Below, one piece after another: positions 7,245 to 12,336 of a DNA stretch of 12,336 bases. The stretch is taken from contig JAJDTN010000257.1 in NCBI GenBank assembly GCA_022827165.1, positions 1 through 12,336 on the forward strand. Reading direction: 5' to 3'. The position numbers and the translations under genes were made by a program. This DNA is from Candidatus Latescibacterota bacterium. Its GTDB lineage: Bacteria; Latescibacterota; UBA2968; UBA8231. Position 1 is the first letter of the stretch; each line of letters starts with the position of its first letter. The notes beneath the pieces were generated by a model. The model ran no database searches. It was not told the DNA's origin and saw only the letters and a program-made list of their open reading frames with translations.

Positions 7245-8969
7245 TCAATGGGCCTCCCGCCGGACCACGGCCCCCGAGGCGCCGCGCAGGAAGTCGAAGT
7301 CCACCCCCAGATGCGCCTGCTGCACGTGCTCGACGTAGAGGCGCACGTAGCCCCGAGTGTCGTGGGGCGGCGGCGGGGTCCAGGCGGCGCGGCGCCGGTT
7401 CAGTTCCTCGTCGTCGACGCGCAGGTGCAGGCCGCGGCCTCGCACGTCCAGCTCGATCTCGTCGCCGTTGTGCACCAGGGCCAGGGTCCCGCCCACGGCC
7501 GACTCGGGCGAGGTATGGAGGACCACGGTGCCGTACGCCGTTCCCGACATGCGCCCGTCGGAGATGCGCACCATGTCGCGCACCCCGGCCTCGACCAGCT
7601 TCTTCGGCATGGGCAGGTTGCCGACCTCGGCCATCCCGGGATAGCCCTTGGGGCCGGCGCCCTTGAGTACGAGGACGCAGCTCTCGTCCACCTCCAGGTC
7701 CGGGTCGTCGATGCGCGCCTGCAGGTCCTCGATGTCCTCGAAGACGACCGCCCGGCCCCGGTGCTGCAGCAGCTCCGGCGTCGCCGCCGAGGGCTTGATG
7801 ATCGCCCCCTCCTCGGCCAGGTTGCCGCGCAGCACGGCGATGCCGGCCTCCTCCTGCACCGGCTCGCCGAAGGGCCGGATCACCTCCCGGTCGTGGCACG
7901 GGGCGCCGGCGGTGTTGTCGGCCAGGGTGCGGCCGTTGACGGTGAGAGCGTCCATGTGCAGCAGCGGCTCCAGCTCGCGGATCACCACCGGCAGGCCCCC
8001 GGCGTAGTAGAAGTCCTCCATCAGGAAGCGGCCCGAGGGCATCAGGTCGACGAGCAGGGGCAGGTGGCTGCCGAGGGCGTCGAAGTCGTCCAGGGACAGC
8101 TCGACGCCGGCGCGGCCGGCCAGGGCCAGCAGGTGCACGACGAAGTTGGTGGAGCCGCCGATGGCGGCGTTGACGCGGATCGCGTTCTCCAAGGCGGGGC
8201 GGCCGAGGATGCGCGAGAGGCGCAGGTCCTGCCTCACCATCTCCACGATGCGGTTGCCGGCGAGCTGGGCCAGCGACTTGCGGCGCGAGTCGGCCGCCGG
8301 GATCGCCGCTCCCCCGGGCAGGGTCAGGCCCAGGGCCTCGACCATGCAGGCCATGGTGGAGGCGGTGCCCATGGTCATGCAGTGGCCGGCGGAGCGCGAC
8401 ATGCAGGCCTCGGCCTCGGCGAACTCGTGCTCGGTCATGCGGCCGGCCCGCAGCTCCTCGGAGAACCGCCAGACATCGGTGCCCGAGCCGATGTCCCGCC
8501 CCCGGAACTTGCCGTTGAGCATGGGCCCCCCGGAGACGACCAGCGTCGGCAGGTCGCAGCTGACGGCGCCCATCAGCGTCGACGGGGTGGTCTTGTCGCA
8601 GCCGGCCAGCAGCACCACCCCGTCGAGGGGGTTGGCCCGGATCGACTCCTCCACGTCCATGGAGACGAGGTTGCGGAAGAGCATCGTCGTGGGCCGCATG
8701 ATCGCCTCGCCCAGGGACATGACCGGGAACTCCAGGGGCACGCCGCCGGCCTCGAGGACGCCGCGCTTCACCATCTCCGCCAGGTCGCGCAAGTGGGCGT
8801 TGCAGGGGGTCAGCTCCGACCAGGTGTTGCAGATGCCGATGACGGGCCGGCCGTCGAAGGCGTGGTCGGGCACGCCCTCGATGCGCATCCAGCTGCGGTG
8901 GATGAAGGAGGTCTTGGGCTCGGCGTCGAACCAGTCGGCGCTGCGCAGTCGGCCCTTCGTGCCGGTCAC
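7245..8969 (-). CDS. IlvD/Edd-family sugar-acid dehydratase (arabinonate/xylonate dehydratase type)
   Basis: This 574-residue protein closely follows the remembered sequence of Rhizobium L-arabinonate dehydratase along its whole length. The three [2Fe-2S] ligands are C56 (SELTPCNAH), C124 (LAGCDKTTPS) and C197 (SAGHCMTMG). Mg ligands E88, D125 and the carbamylated K126 are in place, and the catalytic Ser lies in DGRMSGTAYG at about 477. All were placed by analogy with that enzyme. It removes water from a five- or six-carbon aldonate to give a 2-keto-3-deoxy sugar acid in the cytosol. The dehydrogenase directly upstream, 4 nt away, is the expected preceding step. The lactonase and the keto-acid aldolase or dehydratase are not in the window. 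True IlvD of branched-chain synthesis is less likely, because the N-terminal HRSWMRIEG and GGPMLNGKFRG features belong to the sugar-acid branch. The start codon is GTG. Confidence 0.92.
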   Translation of the reverse strand: MTGTKGRLRSADWFDAEPKTSFIHRSWMRIEGVPDHAFDGRPVIGICNTWSELTPCNAHLRDLAEMVKRGVLEAGGVPLEFPVMSLGEAIMRPTTMLFRNLVSMDVEESIRANPLDGVVLLAGCDKTTPSTLMGAVSCDLPTLVVSGGPMLNGKFRGRDIGSGTDVWRFSEELRAGRMTEHEFAEAEACMSRSAGHCMTMGTASTMACMVEALGLTLPGGAAIPAADSRRKSLAQLAGNRIVEMVRQDLRLSRILGRPALENAIRVNAAIGGSTNFVVHLLALAGRAGVELSLDDFDALGSHLPLLVDLMPSGRFLMEDFYYAGGLPVVIRELEPLLHMDALTVNGRTLADNTAGAPCHDREVIRPFGEPVQEEAGIAVLRGNLAEEGAIIKPSAATPELLQHRGRAVVFEDIEDLQARIDDPDLEVDESCVLVLKGAGPKGYPGMAEVGNLPMPKKLVEAGVRDMVRISDGRMSGTAYGTVVLHTSPESAVGGTLALVHNGDEIELDVRGRGLHLRVDDEELNRRRAAWTPPPPHDTRGYVRLYVEHVQQAHLGVDFDFLRGASGAVVRREAH

Positions 8970-8973
8970 GGTC

Positions 8974-9732
8974 TCAGCGCGGCAGCCAGAAGCCGCCGTC
9001 GACGCGCAGGGCGGCGCCGGTGATGTAGTCGGCGGCGTCGGAGGAGAGGAAGGCGGCGGCCTTGCCGATCTCGTCGGGCCGGCCCAGGCGCTTCAGCGGC
9101 AGGGCCTCGCCCCCGGCCCGCAGCTCCTCCTCCGTCGAGAACTGCCTCTCACCGGGCGTGTCGGTCCAGCCCGGCTCGATGACGTTGACGCGGATGCGGT
9201 GCCCGGCCAGCTCGGCGGCGATGGTGGCGGCCAGGTGGTTCATCCCGGCCTTGGCGGTGTTGTAGGGCGCCGAGGTGGGGAAGGGGATGGAGCCGAGGAC
9301 GGAGCTGATGAAGAGGATGTGGCCGCCGTGGCCCTCGGCGACCATCTGCCGGGCCCCGGCCTGGGCGGCGTGGAAGGCGCCCCAGAGGGTGACGTCCAGG
9401 GTCCGGCGGGCCTCGTCCACGTCGAGGTCGAGGAAGGGCTGGCGCTTCGAGTAGTAGGCGTTGGCGACGACGATGTCGAGGCGCCCCAGGGCGGCGACGG
9501 CGCCGGCGATCATGGCGTCCACCGCGCCCCGGTCGGAGACATCGGCGCCGAAGGTCTCGGCCCGGCGGCCGAGGGAGCGGACCTCGGCGGCGACCTCCTC
9601 CGCCTCGTCGGGGTGGGAGCGGTAGTTGACGGCCACGTCGGCGCCGCAGCGGGCCATCTCCACGGCGCAGCCGCGGCCGATGCCCCGCGAGGCGCCGGTG
9701 ACCAGCGCCACTTTTCCGGACAGGTCGATCAC
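8974..9732 (-). CDS. Short-chain dehydrogenase/reductase (SDR), probably sugar or polyol dehydrogenase
   Basis: This is a classical SDR of 252 residues, the usual family length. The Rossmann glycine motif TGASRGIG is at 12-19. N36-Y37-R38 at the end of the second strand suggests NADP preference. Acidic D64, the Ser pair at 143-144, and Y157-x3-K161 (YNTAK) supply the cofactor site and catalysis. Two departures are visible: the usual NAG is NAY (91-93), and the catalytic Asn of the fourth helix is apparently Thr115 in DVTLWGAF. Together with PGWTDTPGE in the substrate loop region, these look like traits of a distinct SDR subfamily. The adjacent sugar-acid dehydratase, 4 nt downstream, suggests oxidation of an aldose to its lactone or of a related sugar. 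A FabG-type acyl reductase is a less likely alternative. The start is GTG with MIDLSGKVALVTG; the frame continues upstream but would overlap SfsA. Confidence 0.85.
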   Translation of the reverse strand: MIDLSGKVALVTGASRGIGRGCAVEMARCGADVAVNYRSHPDEAEEVAAEVRSLGRRAETFGADVSDRGAVDAMIAGAVAALGRLDIVVANAYYSKRQPFLDLDVDEARRTLDVTLWGAFHAAQAGARQMVAEGHGGHILFISSVLGSIPFPTSAPYNTAKAGMNHLAATIAAELAGHRIRVNVIEPGWTDTPGERQFSTEEELRAGGEALPLKRLGRPDEIGKAAAFLSSDAADYITGAALRVDGGFWLPR

Positions 9733-9785
9733 GGCGGGTAGACTACGGAAGGCCGCCCCCGTGGGCCAGCCCGCCCCAAGGGGCT
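9733..9785 (-). promoter_or_regulatory. Intergenic gap with possible -10 box for the dehydrogenase gene
   Basis: This 53-base gap is one of only two breaks in an otherwise contiguous gene string. On the minus strand a TAGTCT hexamer (9745-9740) ends 7 nt before the GTG of the dehydrogenase. That spacing is known for TAnnnT boxes of leaderless transcripts in several high-G+C bacteria. No good Shine-Dalgarno sequence precedes this GTG, unlike several neighbours. The region about 17 nt further up is TGGCCC, a poor -35 element. The call rests on a single short motif. Confidence 0.25.
9763..9784 (-). other. Pair of short inverted repeats after the SfsA stop codon
   Basis: Read on the minus strand, GCCCCTTGGGGC (9784-9773) follows the TAA stop after one base, and is followed directly by GGGCTGGCCC (9772-9763). 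Each can fold into a 4-bp stem. No run of T follows, so this is not a canonical intrinsic terminator. It could attenuate readthrough from the upstream block or may be chance in such G+C-rich sequence. Confidence 0.3.
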
Positions 9786-10931
9786 TTACGCGGGCGCGGA
9801 CATGCGGTGGCGCTGCAGCAGCTCGTGGAAGTCGCGCCGGTCCCGGGGGTCGCCGCCGGCGGCGAAGAGGTGGCTGCCGCAGCCGCAGTCGGAGCATCCG
9901 AAGCCGGCCGCGGACTCGGGGAAGAGGGCGCCCACGCCGGCCGCCAGCTCGCACTCCCGGCGCCGCGACGAGCGCACCGGCAGGGGGACCACCTCGGCGG
10001 CGGCGTCGCGCAGGTAGTCCACGTGCCAGTGGAAGCGCTTCCGCCGCCGCCGGTGGCGCTCCAGTCGCGCCGTCAGGCCGGCCATGGCCGAGCCCACGTA
10101 GACGTGCCAACCCGCCGCGAAGGTGATCTCGCCGAGGGCGCCGATCCGCAGGCGACGCCGCCGCGCCAGCCGCAGCAGCAGCAGGTAGGCGCCGCGGTCC
10201 TCGGCCTCGCGCCGCAGGTGGCTCCAGGGGATGTGGAGGAGGCGGGTCTCCTCGCGCAGGGTGAGGTCGCGGTTCCAGCCCACGGCCACGGGCAGGATCC
10301 TCACCCGCCGGCGCACCTCCAGGAACGTCCGGCTGAAGGCGAGGTCGGTGTGGTAGTCGGGCAGGAACCAGCGCGCCGACGGCGTGTGCACCACGAACAT
10401 CACCGCCGGCTTCTCCCCGCGGCGGCGCGGCATGGCCGCGAGCTCCAGCAGGTGGCGCCGGCCGCGCTCGGTGACGGCGTCGGGGAACATCGCCCCGCCG
10501 TTGCCGAAGAGGGTGCACGACTTCACCTCCAGCCACAGCCGGCGGCTACCCCGCTCGAGCACGAAGTCGAAGCGGCTGCGGCCGGCGGTTACCTCCGCGC
10601 CGGCGATGCGCCAGCCGCCCAGGCCGGGCACGCGGCCGCTCTCCAGCAGGTGGCGGGCCACGGCGTTGGTGCGGTGGGTGTCGAGGAAGAGGGTCTCGCC
10701 GTCGCGCTCGACGGCGACGCAGGTCCAGCGCGTGCGCCGGGGCCCGCCCGCCGGCGCCGGCACCAGGGTCAGCTCGACATCGGGGAAGAGAAGCTCCTCC
10801 ATGCGGCCGGGGTTGGGCAGGAAGGCGGTGATCCGCTTCCCGCCGTCGAGGCGGCAGCGGAGGAGGAAGCGGTTCGGACGGCGGATGAACCGGGCCCGCA
10901 CCAGGGGCCCGTCCACGAAGGGGCCGCTCAC
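9786..10931 (-). CDS. sfsA: SfsA nuclease-like protein fused to DUF123 (GIY-YIG-like) domain
   Basis: This 381-residue protein has two recognisable parts. Residues 1-240 are SfsA: the OB-fold part carries AFLPNPGRMEELL (36-48), and the nuclease core carries SRFDFVLE with D122, LWLEVKSCTLF with E135 and K137, and AMFPDAVTERGRRHL. Standard SfsA is about 230-240 residues and is a DNA-binding, PD-(D/E)xK-type nuclease named for stimulating maltose fermentation. Residues 247-357 match DUF123, a GIY-YIG relative: GAYLLLL, WHVYVGSA (275-282), HWHVDYL (301-307), ECELA (326-330) and GFGCSDCGCGSHLF (343-356). The first GIY tripeptide is GAY here. The frame is open up to 11015, but the GTG at 10931 overlaps the Nudix stop as GTGA and begins just before conserved SfsA sequence, so it is preferred. 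The fusion suggests a two-nuclease DNA or RNA processing enzyme. Its biological target is unknown. Confidence 0.9.
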   Translation of the reverse strand: MSGPFVDGPLVRARFIRRPNRFLLRCRLDGGKRITAFLPNPGRMEELLFPDVELTLVPAPAGGPRRTRWTCVAVERDGETLFLDTHRTNAVARHLLESGRVPGLGGWRIAGAEVTAGRSRFDFVLERGSRRLWLEVKSCTLFGNGGAMFPDAVTERGRRHLLELAAMPRRRGEKPAVMFVVHTPSARWFLPDYHTDLAFSRTFLEVRRRVRILPVAVGWNRDLTLREETRLLHIPWSHLRREAEDRGAYLLLLRLARRRRLRIGALGEITFAAGWHVYVGSAMAGLTARLERHRRRRKRFHWHVDYLRDAAAEVVPLPVRSSRRRECELAAGVGALFPESAAGFGCSDCGCGSHLFAAGGDPRDRRDFHELLQRHRMSAPA

Positions 10932-11551
10932 GGCCGGGGTCCGCCGGCGTCCCCGGGCAGGTCCTCGCCCACCAGGGCGCCCAGGGAGCGGGTGAAGCGG
11001 TAGCTGAGCCCCCACAGGAGCGGCCGCCCGGGGCCGAGCAGATCGAGGGCGGGGAAGCGGTGCTCGGCGGCGCCCCGCCTCAGCCGGTGCTCGCGGAGGC
11101 GGCGCCGGTCGAAGAGGTGGGGCAGGGGGACCCAGAGGGCCTCGGTGACTTCATCTGAAAGGGACAGGGCGGGAAGCGCCGCGGATTCTGCTGCGTAGAC
11201 GAAGGCGGCCACGGTGATCGGCAGCAGGCTGGCGGACATGTCGTCGAGCCGGCCGAGGAAGCGGGCCGCGGCCAGATCGAGACCGACCTCCTCGGCGGTC
11301 TCCCGCTCGGCAGCGGCGCGCTCGTCGGCGTCGCCGGGTTCCATGCGGCCGCCGGGAAAGGCCAGGTCGCCGGACCAGGGATCGCCCTCGCGGCGGGCGC
11401 GCTCGATGAGCAGCAGTCGCGGCTCCTGCTCCGCGGACTGGTGCAGCAGCAGGGCCACGGCGGCGCGCTCCCCGCCGCCGGGCCGGAGCACGGGCTCGCG
11501 GCCGGCGAGGGCCTGCGCGATGCGAGGGACGGTCAGGAGGAGCCCGGACAC
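10928..11551 (-). CDS. Nudix hydrolase, NudL-like CoA pyrophosphatase
   Basis: This is a 207-residue protein with a Nudix box at about residues 67-91: FPGG, then RETAEEVGL, with D74 where the general consensus has E. The RE pair lies 15 residues after the second Gly, the spacing used by the NudL/UPF0035 group. The preceding LLIERARREGDPWSG stretch (47-61) corresponds to the CoA-pyrophosphatase signature that leads into FPGG. The late LWGLSYRF (179-186) matches the WGL motif of the same group. The expected reaction is Mg-dependent cleavage of CoA or acyl-CoA to 4'-phosphopantetheine species and 3',5'-ADP in the cytosol. It starts at GTG with a strong GGGGGAG ribosome site 7 nt upstream that lies within the end of the permease gene. 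Its stop overlaps the next GTG by 4 nt. The CoA specificity is inferred from motif spacing only. Confidence 0.85.
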   Translation of the reverse strand: MSGLLLTVPRIAQALAGREPVLRPGGGERAAVALLLHQSAEQEPRLLLIERARREGDPWSGDLAFPGGRMEPGDADERAAAERETAEEVGLDLAAARFLGRLDDMSASLLPITVAAFVYAAESAALPALSLSDEVTEALWVPLPHLFDRRRLREHRLRRGAAEHRFPALDLLGPGRPLLWGLSYRFTRSLGALVGEDLPGDAGGPRP

Positions 11552-11555
11552 GGGT

Positions 11556-12336
11556 TCACTCCCCCTTCAGCGCGGGAAGCAGGTCCCGGCGCAGGGCCAG
11601 GCGCACGGCCGCGGCGTTGGCCAGCCATCCGGCGGCCACCACCAGCGCCAGGGTGGACCCGAGAGAGGCCCAGGGCAGCCGCGGCCCCAGGAGGGGCAGG
11701 CTGGCCACGGCAGCCGCCCCGGCGCCGAGACCGACGCCGGCCAGCAGCAGCAGGGCCGTCTCCCAGAACAGCAGCCGCGCCAGCCGCCGGCGGCGGAAGC
11801 CGAAGGCCTGCAGCGCCGCCAGCTCGCGGCGCCGCTCGAAGGCGTTGCGCAGCAGCAGCAGGCCCAGGCCGAGGGTGCCCAGCAGCAGCCCCAGGCCGCC
11901 GAGGCTCTGGAAGGTGGACAGGTAGGTGCTCTCGATCTCGGCGAAGCGGGCCAGGCGCTCGGCGGCGGGTGCGGCGTCGAAGCCGAAGTCGCCCAGGCCG
12001 CGCTCGAGGCCGGCGATCAGCGCCGGCACCCGCGCCTCGTCCGGCGTCTCCACGAGGAAGAAGCCGTACCCGGTGCGCTCGGGGAAGAGGCGCTCGAAGG
12101 CGGACTCCGCGATGACCAGCTCGCTCTGGAAGATCGAGCCCCGAAGCAGGGCCGCCAGGCGCAGCCGCACGGGCCGGCCCGCGGTGTCGTGGATGGTCAG
12201 CTCCTCGCCCAGGCCCAGCTTCAGGATCCATTGGGCCGAGTTGGCGTCGGCGGCGGCGGCCACGACACCGGGGCCGAGGTTCTCCTCCAGCAGCCGCCAG
12301 GGGTTGCCGTCCATGTGCGCGGCCAGGGGCAGGTGG
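11556..12336 (-). CDS. FtsX/MacB-type ABC transporter permease, C-terminal part (5' end outside window)
   Basis: The reading frame stays open to the right edge, so the N-terminus is missing and about 259 residues are visible. The N-terminal half of what remains is soluble and resembles the MacB-like periplasmic domain. It has an ANSAQWILKLGLGE stretch, then IFQSELVIAES and RTGYGFFLVETP, a pattern known from FtsX-family permeases. Three hydrophobic segments follow: LGGLGLLLGTLGLGLLLL, then LLFWETALLLLAGVGLGAGA, then LALVVAAGWLANAAAV. Between the first two lies the basic loop RNAFERRRELAALQAFG, characteristic of FtsX domains. Such proteins sit in the inner membrane and pair with a MacB/LolD-type ATPase in lipoprotein, peptide or drug export. 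The ATPase is not in the window, so the cargo is unknown. It ends 4 nt before the Nudix gene, suggesting cotranscription. The family call is firm, the substrate is not. Confidence 0.85.
   Translation of the reverse strand, partial: HLPLAAHMDGNPWRLLEENLGPGVVAAAADANSAQWILKLGLGEELTIHDTAGRPVRLRLAALLRGSIFQSELVIAESAFERLFPERTGYGFFLVETPDEARVPALIAGLERGLGDFGFDAAPAAERLARFAEIESTYLSTFQSLGGLGLLLGTLGLGLLLLRNAFERRRELAALQAFGFRRRRLARLLFWETALLLLAGVGLGAGAAAVASLPLLGPRLPWASLGSTLALVVAAGWLANAAAVRLALRRDLLPALKGE

Noticed and set aside
5014..7338. A 774-codon plus-strand open frame, and others such as 7248-9023 and 9807-11003
   Set aside because: They mirror the FG-GAP, dehydratase and SfsA genes and show only Val/Ala/Gly-rich translation with no recognisable domain.
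7231..7899. Upstream extension of the FG-GAP frame to 7899
   Set aside because: The added part lies within the dehydratase gene and is Arg/Gly/Pro-rich without a signal peptide or domain.
7245..8969. Assignment as ilvD of branched-chain amino-acid synthesis
   Set aside because: The N-terminal and central motifs follow the sugar-acid dehydratase branch, and no other ilv or leu gene is nearby.
9733..10536. Upstream extension of the dehydrogenase frame to 10536
   Set aside because: It would overlap the well-supported SfsA-DUF123 gene and adds Arg/Pro/Ala-rich sequence unrelated to SDRs.
1..12336. CRISPR array, tRNA, rRNA, transposase, integrase or attachment sites
   Set aside because: No regularly spaced repeats, cloverleaf-like sequences, transposase motifs or flanking duplications were seen on either strand.

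Overview
This 12.3 kb window comes from a very G+C-rich bacterial chromosome. Every convincing gene lies on the minus strand, so the reading direction is from high to low coordinates. The genes are packed with gaps of 4 bases or short overlaps, many of the GTGA type, and eight of the nine visible start codons are GTG. The organism cannot be named from the sequence. The combination of extreme G+C, GTG starts, a calcium-motif FG-GAP protein, a secreted sugar-active protein with a hexosaminidase-type tail, and sugar-acid catabolism suggests an environmental, aerobic carbohydrate degrader from a poorly cultured phylum. The aerobic part rests on two oxygen-dependent non-heme iron enzymes.

Upstream block (12336 to 9786). 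This holds the C-terminal part of an FtsX/MacB-type ABC permease, a NudL-like Nudix CoA pyrophosphatase, and an SfsA nuclease-like protein fused to a C-terminal DUF123 (GIY-YIG-like) domain. They sit 4 nt apart or overlap by 4 nt and look like one transcription unit of housekeeping character. A 53-base gap follows, with two small inverted repeats and a weak TAnnnT box 7 nt before the next GTG.

Catabolic block (9732 to 3123). In order come a short-chain dehydrogenase, an IlvD/Edd-type sugar-acid dehydratase closest by memory to L-arabinonate dehydratase, a 744-residue FG-GAP repeat protein without a signal peptide, a 2-oxoglutarate/Fe(II) dioxygenase, and a membrane fatty-acid desaturase-family protein. 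Spacing is 4 nt, 14 nt, a 4-nt overlap and a 10-nt overlap. The first two genes fit an oxidative, non-phosphorylating sugar route: sugar to aldonate to 2-keto-3-deoxy acid. How the last three join that route is not evident.

Downstream block (3122 to 1). A 173-base spacer carries two copies of a G+C-rich tandem repeat (84 and 78 bp), each containing a 14-base hairpin. Next is a secreted 909-residue protein with a TIM barrel, a CBM-like module, and the CHB_HEX_C-like plus F5/8-type tail seen in GH20 hexosaminidases. It overlaps by 4 nt the start of an amidase-signature enzyme that runs off the left edge. The working picture, which is inference, is that the secreted protein acts on an outside glycan and the cytosolic dehydrogenase and dehydratase oxidise the released sugar. 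No tRNA, rRNA, CRISPR array, insertion sequence or integrase was seen.
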